Of a stretch of DNA of 64,000 nt, positions 10,289 to 18,936 are shown piece by piece. The DNA is from Thermogutta terrifontis. Lineage in GTDB: Bacteria > Planctomycetota > Planctomycetia > Pirellulales > Thermoguttaceae. A program made the position numbers and the translations under genes. The stretch spans positions 186,001-250,000 of the forward strand of contig NZ_CP018477.1 of assembly GCF_002277955.1 (NCBI RefSeq), read 5' to 3'. The notes under the pieces are model-generated. The model saw nothing but the letters and a program-made list of their open reading frames with translations, made no database searches and had not been told where the DNA came from. Every line of letters begins with the position of its first letter. The first letter of the stretch is position 1.

Positions 10289-12697
10289 ATGCTCGCAATG
10301 AAATTATGGATCATCCTGAATGTGTTCCTCCTGACGGCATTTGGATTCGGGAAGGAGCCGTTGTTGGGGCAGGAATCGGGCGACACAGGTCAGTTCTCTG
10401 CGAGGGGGCCCCTACGAACGCGGTGGGCCGACCAGGTTCTTGCGGAGCGACCGCGATGTGAGCATCCGCGACCACAGCTGGCCCGTGAGGATTGGATCTG
10501 CCTCAACGGCTTGTGGGACTACGCCATTCAGGCCCGCAACCAGCTTACTCAGCCGTCCCAATACCAGGGGAAAATCCTGGTACCGTTTCCGGTTGAGTCC
10601 TCACTTTCGGGAGTGATGCGGCCGCTCAGTCCAGCGGAGAGCCTCTGGTATCGGCGGCAGTTCGAGGTTCCCGAATCCTGGAAAAACAAGCGGGTACTGC
10701 TCCATTTCGATGGGGTGGATTGGGAAACTCGTGTATGGCTCAACGGACGGTCCCTGGGGACGCATCGTGGTGGCTACGATGCCTTCTGTTTTGATATTAC
10801 CGAGTTATTGCGGCAGGATGGTCCTCAGGAATTGGTCGTGGCTGTTTGGGATCCCACTGATACGTTTTGGCAATTGCGGGGAAAACAGTCACTGCGGCCG
10901 GGAGGGTGTTCCTACTCGGCCTGCTCAGGTATCTGGCAGACGGTCTGGCTGGAAGCAGTTCCGGCCGCGTTTGTAGAAGACCTCGCGATTCGCACTGAAC
11001 TCCGAGAAGGGCAGGGGAGAGTTTACCTCAAGGTGGCTGGCCGGATGCCCCCTGACCATTCGATTCGCCTGTGGGCGGAACTTCGTGATGGGGAAACGTC
11101 CGTGGCCAGTCAGGTGGTTTCCTACCAGATTGCGCCTGCCGTGAAGCAGAATCTGGTGGACTTTTACAGGGCAGAGTCGACGTATTTTAGTATCGACATG
11201 CAACTTACCGTTGATTCCGCGAAACCGTGGTCGCCGGAAGAGCCGCATCTTTACGATCTTCTGCTTGAGCTCACTGACGAGACAGCCGGGACATCGGATA
11301 GCGTACGAAGCTACGTGGGAATCCGCGAGGTGACAATCGGTCAGGATTCCAGGGGGCGTGCTCAACTTCTCCTCAATGGTAAGCCCTACGTGCTGGTCGG
11401 GGCCCTGGATCAGGGTTACTGGCCAGACGGAATCTATACCGCCCCAACCGACGAGGCTCTCCGATTTGACATCGAGGCTGCCAAAAAACTGGGACTGAAC
11501 GCCGTGCGCAAGCATGTGAAGGTGGAGCCACAGCGGTGGTATTACTGGTGTGATCGGCTGGGGCTTTTGGTGCTTCAGGATTTTCCGTCTGGCGATGCGG
11601 GCGACGCCAGGACGGATCGCGCCCGCTCTCCCGAAGCAGCCGCGCAGTGGGAAACGGAAGTCCGGCAGATATTGCGACAGTTTGGCAACCATCCGTCGAT
11701 CATCATGTGGATTGTCTTCAATGAAGGCTGGGGCCAGTTTGATACTCTTCGCAATGCAGAATGGGTCAAGCAGATCGATCCCACCCGATTGGTTGATGAA
11801 GCCAGTGGCTTTCCGTGGCATGGGGGTGGCGACGTCATCGATTCTCACGGCGGTGTTCCCCCCAGCGATGCAAAACGGATCAGTATCACCAGTGAAGATG
11901 GCGGATGGGGGGCTTGTGCGGTCGGGCATTCATGGAATGAGACTTCGGCCTGGGCGTACAGAACGTATGAGCCGCAGACCTGGCGGCCTGTGGAGGGAAT
12001 GCAGCCGCCTTTACCACCCTTGACCGAGGATGCCCGAGATTGGCTCACAAGATGGATAAGGCGAATGTACCAGGCGTTTTGGCGCCAAAGGGAGAATGAC
12101 GGACGCAGCGGCTATTTCTACACCCAGCTTGTGGATGTTGAAACCGAATGCAATGGTCTTTTGACCTACGATCGGGCGATCTTTAAAGTGAAGCCTGAAG
12201 TGCTTCGTTCTGGGGTCGTTGGTTTGTGCGTTCTGTCGGGTGATGAACTGCTTTCCACGGCTCGCCGGGGCGGTGGAGTCTGGCGTTACACCACCCAGGA
12301 GCCATCTGCCAACTGGTTTCAGCCGGACTTTGACGATAGCACTTGGGCGCAGGGAACGGCGGGTTTCGGACGTCGGGGGACTCCAGGGGCCATTATCGGA
12401 ACCGAGTGGACCACCAAGCAGATTTGGCTCCGCCGCGAATTCCATTTGCCGGCAGAAGTCCTGATCCGGAGAGAGCAGCTTCGGCTACGAATCCATCATG
12501 ATGAAGATGTTCGGGTATATCTCAACGGGGTCGAAGCCTTCCGTGAATCGGGATTCCTCACAGATTACGACGACGTGGCAATTACTCCGGAGGCGCTCGC
12601 AGCGTTACAACCTGGGCGAAACGTGATAGCCATTACCTGCCAGCAAACCGAGGGTGGCCAGTACATTGACGCCGGTCTTGTATTGCCATCGGAATAA
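10289..12697 (+). CDS. Exported glycoside hydrolase family 2 protein (beta-galactosidase-like)
   Basis: An 802-residue secreted glycosidase. The signal sequence is MLAMKLWIILNVFLLTAFGFG. A sugar-binding jelly-roll follows (about 60-225; motifs WYRRQFEVP, VLLHFDGVDWETRVWLNG, GGYDAFCFDIT), then an immunoglobulin-like domain, then the TIM barrel from about 350. The acid/base Glu is E479 in FNEGWGQFD, and E536 in ITSEDGGWG is the likely nucleophile. The last 120 residues form an additional jelly-roll-like domain (NWFQPDFDDSTWAQGTAGFG...), a common accessory domain in planctomycete hydrolases. Exact sugar specificity is not readable. It stands alone, 265 bases after the RND pump. Confidence 0.9.
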   Translation: MLAMKLWIILNVFLLTAFGFGKEPLLGQESGDTGQFSARGPLRTRWADQVLAERPRCEHPRPQLAREDWICLNGLWDYAIQARNQLTQPSQYQGKILVPFPVESSLSGVMRPLSPAESLWYRRQFEVPESWKNKRVLLHFDGVDWETRVWLNGRSLGTHRGGYDAFCFDITELLRQDGPQELVVAVWDPTDTFWQLRGKQSLRPGGCSYSACSGIWQTVWLEAVPAAFVEDLAIRTELREGQGRVYLKVAGRMPPDHSIRLWAELRDGETSVASQVVSYQIAPAVKQNLVDFYRAESTYFSIDMQLTVDSAKPWSPEEPHLYDLLLELTDETAGTSDSVRSYVGIREVTIGQDSRGRAQLLLNGKPYVLVGALDQGYWPDGIYTAPTDEALRFDIEAAKKLGLNAVRKHVKVEPQRWYYWCDRLGLLVLQDFPSGDAGDARTDRARSPEAAAQWETEVRQILRQFGNHPSIIMWIVFNEGWGQFDTLRNAEWVKQIDPTRLVDEASGFPWHGGGDVIDSHGGVPPSDAKRISITSEDGGWGACAVGHSWNETSAWAYRTYEPQTWRPVEGMQPPLPPLTEDARDWLTRWIRRMYQAFWRQRENDGRSGYFYTQLVDVETECNGLLTYDRAIFKVKPEVLRSGVVGLCVLSGDELLSTARRGGGVWRYTTQEPSANWFQPDFDDSTWAQGTAGFGRRGTPGAIIGTEWTTKQIWLRREFHLPAEVLIRREQLRLRIHHDEDVRVYLNGVEAFRESGFLTDYDDVAITPEALAALQPGRNVIAITCQQTEGGQYIDAGLVLPSE

Positions 12698-12896
12698 CGT
12701 CACACCGCAGCGTCTGGCAGCAAACCTTTTGCGGCACCGTGCACGGAGAACAACGCCGTCATGGCGTGATTAATAAATGGCAGAACTCACCCGCGTCATA
12801 AAATCGTTCAATGACAAAAACACTAAAGGAATTCCAAATCGACAGAGCGATTATTAGGGCAACTCGATAAAAAAGATGCCAAGTTTATGTGGGATA

Positions 12897-14363
12897 TTAC
12901 ACGGATGAGTCGTTATTCGAGAGTGTGTCAAGGGAGAAAATAGTCAGTCTTTCCGTAAACGGTTGCGGCTTGCGCGCAGCAGGAGCAAATTTGGAGTCAA
13001 CATACACGAGACGTGCACCTTTTGGTGCTGCCAGGGTCCAGGCAATACTCATAATCTTTTTTCCCGGCGTAACATCGATGACCAACGAGCGTGGATCATC
13101 GCCCTGGAGTAATTCGTCCACGAGGCTGCGAAATCGGGGAACCAGCTCCTCCAGATCTCCATCCGGAAATGCTTCGACGCGAGGTTGGGATGAGCCAAGT
13201 TGTTCTTGAACTTCAGGGGATTTCAGCCATTCTTCAACTTCGGCTGCCAGTTTTGGATAGCTTTCATTTCTTCGATTGCTTTGACTTTCCTGAGTATAAA
13301 GAATCAAAGATTTTCTAGGGCGAAATACAAAGTGCATGAGATAGATCAATTCCGGGCTGTCGCTCACAATTGTGATAAAATAGCGGCACTGTAATTTTTC
13401 CGGCTCTTTGCTGAATTGATTCCGAAGTTCGTTTGCCAAATCTTCTAAAATGCAATCGAGGTAATATTTCCGACGCTCGTGATCGGAGCTAATGTCCAGG
13501 TATGTTGCCGCGCGCTCTTCCGGAGGATCAGATCTACTCGCCGGCACGCGAAGCTGCAATTTGTAGGGGCGGAGTGCCTCGTGGGGACGAGGCGTGGACC
13601 TTTCGAATGTCTTGATTTCTATGGGCCAATTATTTTCGCGGACCCATTGACGGGCTTCCTCGAAGCATGAAGCAGGAACAAAGAATTGTGTTGCATGGAA
13701 TTCGTTGGCCACGGCCAATTTCTCTTTGATCCCTTCCACGCGAGTCACGCCCGCTTGGCGATCCCAGGCGCCAGTGGCCCAAACTTTGTGGTCGGGCTTG
13801 CCTTTGTTTGCGGCCAGTATGAGGGCCCCTGCCAGCGGTGCCCAGGCGGAAGAATAGTCACCCTTGAGGAAAGGGAGGCCAGGATCGAAGAGGTTGTCGC
13901 TGGCCGGATGGAGTTCCCATTGGTCGGATTCCGCAATTGCCCGAGAAGCCTTCAGCTCGCGGACCACCTCGTCGGCAACTTCTTGCAGACCTTCGGGAAG
14001 AATGGGCGGTTTTTCTGAAAGTCCTTCTTGCCACCTGAGAGGCAGGACTATCGAATCGCGCAGCGCGGGATAGCATGTATCTTTTCGAACCGCCACAACC
14101 CAACACGCTCCCGGGCCATCGGGCAAGTAAGGCTTTCGATACTGGGAGATCTCCTCGGTTGGCCACCCGTAGGCCGCTAGTTCCAAACGCGCTTTCTCCA
14201 AGACTTCGGGTTTAAGAAGCCAGCTCGCCAACGGGCCAAGTTCTCTTGCGAGTTTAAGCGCTTCAGGATTAGTGAGCTCTTCCGGACTTTTTTGGGCCAA
14301 CCGTTCGATTCTCTCAGCGACCACTTGCGAGGGACTCATGGTCACGTGCTTTCGACCTGTCAT
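12897..14363 (-). CDS. Lon-like serine protease fused to a CARF-like nucleotide-sensor domain
   Basis: A 488-residue protein in three parts. An N-terminal helical segment occupies about residues 1-80. A Lon-type (S16) proteolytic domain follows at about 85-235. In it, DYSSAWAPLAGALILAA supplies the Ser (S171 or S172), and the strand VWATGAWDRQAGVTRVEGIKEKL supplies the Lys (K213 or K215 in GIKEK); FFVPA is the usual following strand. From about 285 is a Rossmann-like CARF-type domain: RYFITIVSDSPEL is the first strand and VIDVTPGKKIMSIAWTLAA (about 428-446) matches the conserved D-x-T-x-G-x-K ligand loop, ending GARLVYVDSKF. There is no ATPase domain, so this is not a housekeeping Lon. It is the last gene of a four-gene operon, 19 bases after the 365-aa gene. 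By analogy with CalpL (a SAVED-Lon protease), I infer cyclic-oligoadenylate-triggered proteolysis. Domain calls are by eye. Confidence 0.82.
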   Translation of the reverse strand: MTGRKHVTMSPSQVVAERIERLAQKSPEELTNPEALKLARELGPLASWLLKPEVLEKARLELAAYGWPTEEISQYRKPYLPDGPGACWVVAVRKDTCYPALRDSIVLPLRWQEGLSEKPPILPEGLQEVADEVVRELKASRAIAESDQWELHPASDNLFDPGLPFLKGDYSSAWAPLAGALILAANKGKPDHKVWATGAWDRQAGVTRVEGIKEKLAVANEFHATQFFVPASCFEEARQWVRENNWPIEIKTFERSTPRPHEALRPYKLQLRVPASRSDPPEERAATYLDISSDHERRKYYLDCILEDLANELRNQFSKEPEKLQCRYFITIVSDSPELIYLMHFVFRPRKSLILYTQESQSNRRNESYPKLAAEVEEWLKSPEVQEQLGSSQPRVEAFPDGDLEELVPRFRSLVDELLQGDDPRSLVIDVTPGKKIMSIAWTLAAPKGARLVYVDSKFAPAARKPQPFTERLTIFSLDTLSNNDSSV

Positions 14364-14382
14364 ACAGCCTCTGTGATATGGC

Positions 14383-15480
14383 TCATCGGGTATCCGGCTC
14401 TTCCTCCTCCCAAGGGATGCCGTTGATTTGGAGTGGAACCGTTCCGGGAGAATGAGCCTTTACGAATTCATAGACGTCATCCACCTTGTAAGGCATCTCC
14501 GCGTTCGGGGTGAGTTGACTTTGGACCCCAGCAAATTCGACTGCAGCCCCCGCCAATTCGGTGGCAGGCTGGTTGTCCTGAGTGCGGAAAACCCGCAATT
14601 TCAATTCTTGACCTCGTTTGTGGCAAGAAGGCCACAAAGTCGCCGCGTAGTATTGGCGATCAGGCGACCGCCAACTCAACATGGCCAAGGGTTCGACCAA
14701 GTTGGAAGTTTCCGCGGCGACGCTCAGGACCCGAGTGGCAAGAATGATTTCCGCCGTTCGCCGGGCCGCTTGTTCCCTTGCCGCCGCTGCCCCAGCACGC
14801 CGGGGAGGAAGTCTGGAAAGCCATGCACTCTTTTGTTCAAATCGTTTTTGCAATTCTTCGTCGATCTCCTCCAGCGTGCCATCAAGCCAGTACGGGGCGA
14901 ATGAACGGTAGGGTTCCACAAGCAACTGCCGCCAGTTATTGAGAAGCTCCGTTCCCACGAGCGTGGAAAGGAGTTCCAGAATCTCCCTTTGCTGCATTTG
15001 GCGGTCCACAACTTCTATTTTTTCAGCCAATCCCTGGAGTTTGTCGTGCAAGGTTTCCCATAAAGGATCGGCGTCAATAAAGGCCTCGCAAGCGGCCTCC
15101 CCGAGGGCGGCCATGGCCACCCAGAGGTCCATGCGTTGCTCAAGAAGATCGGCGCAGAGGGCGTCTTCCTCGCCAACGGGGGCATCGTCCCACCGTTGGG
15201 GAAGAGTTTCGACGGCCTCCGCCAGCTCCGCAACCCTGTCTTCTAATGCCTCGATCGCCGCGATGGCCTCAAGTGCGGGTAAAGTCCCGTCATCCTCACC
15301 CGCATCGAGCCCGAACACTCTACAGTATCCCAGGGCCACGGCCACATTGGCGGCCGCTTGTTTCGCCTCGGGACTGGGCGTCCCCGTTTGAAACTCATTT
15401 AAGGCGGGATCAGCCAAGGCTTCCCTTAGCTGATCGACATATCCGTATAAATCTTCCCTTAACGAACGAAAAGTCGTCAT
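14383..15480 (-). CDS. Helical protein of unknown function in the sigma/CARF-Lon operon
   Basis: 365 residues, not recognised. Residues 1-235 are strongly helical and acidic, with many Leu/Ala/Glu stretches (for example LEDRVAELAEAVETL and KIEVVDRQMQQREILELLSTL), suggesting coiled-coil bundles. An Ala/Arg-rich helix follows (RRAGAAAAREQAARRTAEI). The last 110 residues look like a small beta-sandwich (AMLSWRSPDRQYYAATLW, LKLRVFRTQDNQPATELAGAAVEFAG), reminiscent of C-terminal domains next to anti-sigma regions in planctomycetes. There is no membrane helix, so it is cytoplasmic. The start has an AGGA site nine bases upstream. Its position directly before the protease makes it a candidate protease substrate or anti-sigma factor; this is inference from context only. 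Confidence 0.75.
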   Translation of the reverse strand: MTTFRSLREDLYGYVDQLREALADPALNEFQTGTPSPEAKQAAANVAVALGYCRVFGLDAGEDDGTLPALEAIAAIEALEDRVAELAEAVETLPQRWDDAPVGEEDALCADLLEQRMDLWVAMAALGEAACEAFIDADPLWETLHDKLQGLAEKIEVVDRQMQQREILELLSTLVGTELLNNWRQLLVEPYRSFAPYWLDGTLEEIDEELQKRFEQKSAWLSRLPPRRAGAAAAREQAARRTAEIILATRVLSVAAETSNLVEPLAMLSWRSPDRQYYAATLWPSCHKRGQELKLRVFRTQDNQPATELAGAAVEFAGVQSQLTPNAEMPYKVDDVYEFVKAHSPGTVPLQINGIPWEEEEPDTR

Positions 15481-15521
15481 GGCGGCATTCCTGATAATCC
15501 CATGATTCTGGAACTGAGAAG

Positions 15522-16292
15522 CTAATGCAGGCGTACGCTATCAGCATCGGCACTTTCTTCCCACCGTCGCCGGGGTTTCAGCCACCGTGGGCGGGACCTG
15601 GAGTGTCTTGAGCCTTGAGCCTCTTCGGCGGCAGGCCAGGACGGCAATCGACCCCGCCACGGACAGCCCTTCAGTTCCGGTTCAAATCCCCAGTTCTCCG
15701 GCGTGATAAACTGCAAATTTTTTGCCCGCCCGGTAACTTTCCCCTCTGAGTTTCGGAGGACCACGTCTTCTTGAGGCGATGGCATAAACCATTGCGGTGG
15801 TTCACCCTTGAGAGGGACATACCGGCGGATAATCTGTCGGACGGCGGCTTTCCACCGGTGCCTTCTGTTTTTTTCTACGGCTGCCGCATGGAGATAATAA
15901 CAGGTCACCCATCGCAGGGATGGGCCTGTTCCCCTCAGAATAGCAACAGCCCCGCTTGGAAGGACAAGGTGCCAGGTCATCCAACTGGCGGACTTATGCC
16001 GAGAGCGGTAGACCAGAGCTTGCGGCCGACTCAAGGCCTCGCGCGTTTGTTCACGGAGGACGCCCAGCACGCGCGAAACCACGGCCTGACCGTCCGCCGA
16101 TTGAATCTCCAAGTTCTGCTTCAGGTGTGCCACAGTGTCCGACCCGAACTCCTCTTTCCACGGTTCAGTGCGGCTTGTCCAGTGTTTCTGGCAGTGATAC
16201 CACGCTCCCTCTGAGAACACCACATCGAGCCGGCAATGCTGTTGCTGCGGCCGGGGATCGGGCAAGTCCGGCCAACGTTGCAATACGTTCAT
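15522..16292 (-). CDS. Basic protein of unknown function between sigma factor and helical protein
   Basis: 256 residues, not recognised with confidence. The middle (about 85-150) reads REALSRPQALVYRSRHKSASWMTWHLVLPSG followed by strands AVAILRG and LRWVTCYYLHA, then a basic helix RHRWKAAVRQIIRRYVP. This alternation of helix and two to three beta strands with conserved-looking Arg, His and Lys resembles small RelE/barnase-type RNase folds, but I cannot prove it. The C-terminal tail is Arg/Ser/Trp-rich and probably disordered. It follows the sigma gene by 42 bases. In the characterised CalpL system the sigma-binding target is a MazF-like toxin homologue; this protein could occupy that slot (inference). 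Confidence 0.7.
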   Translation of the reverse strand: MNVLQRWPDLPDPRPQQQHCRLDVVFSEGAWYHCQKHWTSRTEPWKEEFGSDTVAHLKQNLEIQSADGQAVVSRVLGVLREQTREALSRPQALVYRSRHKSASWMTWHLVLPSGAVAILRGTGPSLRWVTCYYLHAAAVEKNRRHRWKAAVRQIIRRYVPLKGEPPQWFMPSPQEDVVLRNSEGKVTGRAKNLQFITPENWGFEPELKGCPWRGRLPSWPAAEEAQGSRHSRSRPRWLKPRRRWEESADADSVRLH

Positions 16293-16334
16293 CGCTTTCC
16301 CTTGTCCTCAAGCGACATGTTAGTTTCGGTATTA

Positions 16335-17099
16335 TTACGGCGAGCGGAACGAATCGAACCAGCGAAGTGAACGAATCTTGTTTTCCATTCGTTCGTAGTG
16401 CATTCTCACGCTCTGAGAGCTAACGTTGAGGCAATCCGCAAGGAAGTGGATGCGATCGTTCGGTGTCTGGCAATCCTCAATCCCGGGAGGAGGAAAGGGT
16501 TGAGGTAAACCATCGATCTTATTGACCCACGCTTGCCAGGTCTCCTTCGGCACACGGTCCCAGAGGCCTGCGACCGCAAGACCGAAGACCCTTCTTTTGA
16601 CCGGGATTTTTTCAAGCTCCTGTAGATCCTCCTCACCGAAATCGCGATCGAGGTCCATTCGCCACTGTGCCTGCGTCGCGGGGTCTGAGAGGTGATGGTC
16701 CTCGATTGGACATTCAGCCATGCCCTCGTTTGGCCGAGATTCGGCGTCAAAAACCTCAGAAATTGTCCTTTCCCGGCGTCGTCTACGTCCCTTCTTGCGG
16801 TGTTCATCAATCAACCAACGATCCAACACCTGGTAGCACCATGCGCGGAAATTGCCTCGCACTGGGTCGAAGGAGTTGAATCGCGTGTAAACTGCTGTAG
16901 GCGCTTCGTCCGCTAATTCAGAAAGCTCTTGAGGACTCAGTGCATACTTGGCCGCAATATCATACACAAGTTTACGAATAGCGGAGTCCAGTTTTCGCCA
17001 TGCCTCTTCTCTCTCCTCCGGCGTGCCGTCTTTCGCCAGCCGTGCCCATTGATTGATCTCATTCTCTTCGTGAGGGATCCCTTGTTTCCCCGCACTCAT
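16335..17099 (-). CDS. ECF-like RNA polymerase sigma factor (first gene of the CARF-Lon operon)
   Basis: A 254-residue sigma-70-family protein. Region 2 spans about residues 33-108, with the core-binding and -10-recognition stretch FDPVRGNFRAWCYQVLDRWLIDEHRKKGRRRR; region 4 is at about 160-245 with helix-turn-helix LADCLNVSSQSVRMHYERMENKIRSL. No region 1.1 or 3 is seen, as in ECF or ECF-like factors. The frame is open 52 codons further upstream, but the ATG at 17099 has a strong GGGGAG site seven bases away and gives a normal N-terminus. It heads the operon, so it probably transcribes its own cluster or a defence regulon when released. There is no membrane anti-sigma gene beside it, which points to a cytoplasmic control partner. 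Confidence 0.88.
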   Translation of the reverse strand: MSAGKQGIPHEENEINQWARLAKDGTPEEREEAWRKLDSAIRKLVYDIAAKYALSPQELSELADEAPTAVYTRFNSFDPVRGNFRAWCYQVLDRWLIDEHRKKGRRRRRERTISEVFDAESRPNEGMAECPIEDHHLSDPATQAQWRMDLDRDFGEEDLQELEKIPVKRRVFGLAVAGLWDRVPKETWQAWVNKIDGLPQPFPPPGIEDCQTPNDRIHFLADCLNVSSQSVRMHYERMENKIRSLRWFDSFRSP

Positions 17100-17379
17100 T
17101 CGATTTCTCCCCGGGTTTGCGGTGACCATCCAGAAACTCTCACTATTTTGGTCGTCAGCCAGACCTCCGGCAACTGCCGGCAAGTCCACGATCAGAAATG
17201 AGAAAATCCCTTTGGCCCTCGACAAACCAATGTGATAAAATGCATTCGCAAGCAAAGAGAAGACGAGCGGAGCAAGCCATTCCAGGTGGACAAAGCGTTT
17301 CCGTCAGGGAAGTCTGTGCCGCTGGGTGAGAAAGGTAGATCATTGCTCAGCAGTGGCAGGTTTTGGAGCAATATCAACC

Positions 17380-17637
17380 ATGGGCCTCCTGGAAAAACGG
17401 AATCCGTACGCCACGCTGACGAGCGTACTCCTGGCGGCCCTTCGGGGCGTGATCATGGGCATCGTTTTCTTTCTGCTCAACTTTAAACCCAAGTTTCAAC
17501 TGGAATGGCCAATCACGTTGCCGCCATGGCTCCTTCTGTGTGCGATCGTCTCCGCCCTGTTCGAATGGCAGGTCCCGCCGGACGACGAGGATGATGACCC
17601 CCACGATGAAAGTTTTGAGCCGACAGAACACGAATAA
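17380..17637 (+). CDS. Small membrane protein with acidic tail
   Basis: 85 residues, with two hydrophobic stretches (TSVLLAALRGVIMGIVFFLLNF and ITLPPWLLLCAIVSALF) and a very acidic C-terminus (PPDDEDDDPHDESFEPTEHE). I place the start at the ATG of MGLLEKRNPYATL; the longer frame adds 18 unlikely residues. It is divergent from the sigma/CARF-Lon operon, sharing a promoter region of about 280 bases, so co-regulation is possible. No family is recognised. It is a plausible real gene, but short enough that confidence is moderate. Confidence 0.55.
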   Translation: MGLLEKRNPYATLTSVLLAALRGVIMGIVFFLLNFKPKFQLEWPITLPPWLLLCAIVSALFEWQVPPDDEDDDPHDESFEPTEHE

Positions 17638-18103
17638 GACGGCTTAACGGCGATTGCCGTGAGGACTCTTCGATAACCCGTGAAATTCCGTTTTCGGGGC
17701 CTTTCCCTTTGATCGCGGCTGGCAGACAAACCAGTGCGCATGCCCAAAAGTGTTTGGCAAAAAGTTTGACCGCGCCCCGTGCTGTTCGGCAAGAGCGGCT
17801 TTCCTTTCCGCAGCGACAACGAGCCGTTTGCGTTGTAAACGCTTTTGCCGGAAAGGTAAGTTGGGAGATTGAAACTGGATGAATCAGGAAAAGTCACAGA
17901 AGAAAAGTCAGTGGGTGCGTGGAGCAGGGAGACTGGAAATAGGTGTGTTTTAGAGACAGGAAGCTGGTCTTTGAAGGCAAAAAATGCCGCGGATCAGTGT
18001 TTTGTTGGCTTGTGATGCACATTCCGCGCGGACCGTCATCTTGCATGAGGGTTTAAACGCTTGCACAGTTTCACAGCCTATAATGGGCTTCTCCATACAG
18101 ACC
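17638..18103. other. Intergenic stretch before repeat tract 2, no gene seen
   Basis: About 465 bases downstream of the small membrane protein. It contains several short inverted repeats, for example around 17815-17860 where a GGAAAG/CTTTCC pair brackets AACGAGCCG. No open reading frame with a ribosome-binding site, no tRNA and no clear T-run terminator was found. Confidence 0.4.
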
Positions 18104-18475
18104 GGGCACGACAAGCGTGCCCCTCTGCAAAAACCTCGGAGGGACGTGCTTCGGAGGGACCTGCTTGTCAGGTCCGTGTGTTGGAAGTCGGGAGGGATCT
18201 GCTTCTCCACACAGAACGGGTACTCACAGCGTTCACCGGTAGGGGCAATTCATGAATTGCCCCTACCAGTGAATGCTTATCGTGTTCGCGAAGTGGGAAA
18301 CGTCATTCGGGCGGTCCTGCTTGTGAGGTCCGCTTCCCAAGTTTGGATCATCCGTTTCACCAGGCAAGCCCCAACGGGTCAGTTCAGTTGCCGGTTAAAT
18401 GATGGCGGCAATTCATGAATTGCCCCTACGACACCGTGGAGCCGCGGCATCTCACAGGTTTTCGCGAAAGTGGGG
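18104..18475. repeat. REP-like repeat tract 2
   Basis: ACAAG-loop hairpins lie at 18104-18122 (stem GGGCACG/CGTGCCC) and 18157-18175 (stem GGACCTG/CAGGTCC, on the other strand). A perfect 28-bp GTAGGGGC palindrome lies at 18239-18266. A second palindrome copy at about 18404-18428 is in the opposite orientation and carries its conserved arm to its right (to 18475, ending AAAGTGGGG), so the element here is inverted relative to tract 1. The tract lies upstream of tRNA-Val. Confidence 0.88.
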
Positions 18476-18715
18476 ATGGTTCAGAGTGTGGGCCTTGCAC
18501 GATGGGGCGCTCGCCCGATAAAATCAAAGATGAGCCCTGGCCATCCGTGCCCGTCGACCAGCAACAGCGGCGACGGATGGCAGGTTTCGCGGCAGTTTGC
18601 GCAATTTTTGTCGCTGTTTGTGCACGAACGGACACAGGGCAAAAGAGCTGCGGTTCGCCGTGAAAAAGCGGAGATCAAACGAGAGTCACGGCGAAAACCG
18701 ATTGAAGCTTATTGC

Positions 18716-18789
18716 GGGCGGCTAGCTCAGTTGGTTAGAGCGCGATCCTCACACGGTCGAGGTCACTGGTTCGAATCCAGTGCCGCCCA
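18716..18789 (+). tRNA. tRNA-Val (anticodon CAC)
   Basis: A complete cloverleaf of 74 nt. The acceptor stem is GGGCGGC paired with GCCGCCC, the D stem GCTC/GAGC has the AGTTGGTTA loop, the anticodon stem is CGATC/GGTCG with loop CTCACAC, and the T arm is ACTGG-TTCGAAT-CCAGT. The anticodon CAC reads GUG valine codons. The discriminator base is A, and the 3' CCA is not encoded. A T-run terminator follows within 12 bases. Confidence 0.96.
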
Positions 18790-18800
18790 CTCGGCAGGTG

Positions 18801-18831
18801 CCCGGTTCGGTGACGGCCGGGTTTCTTTTTT
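18801..18831 (+). terminator. Intrinsic terminator of tRNA-Val
   Basis: A CCCGG/CCGGG stem with an 11-base loop is followed by TTTCTTTTTT. It lies 11 bases after the tRNA and before the convergent DUF1559 gene. Confidence 0.75.
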
Positions 18832-18936
18832 GCGCGGGTCCGACACCGATTGATTTTCCAACGGACCGGCTCTCGCAGTCTATTGCCCGCGAATCGAAGA
18901 GATTCCCGCTTTACTTCTCGTTCAGCTCTCGACGGA

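Noticed and set aside
12897-14363. Housekeeping Lon protease
   Set aside because: There is no AAA+ ATPase domain or Lon N-terminal domain; only the proteolytic core is present and it is joined to a CARF-like domain.
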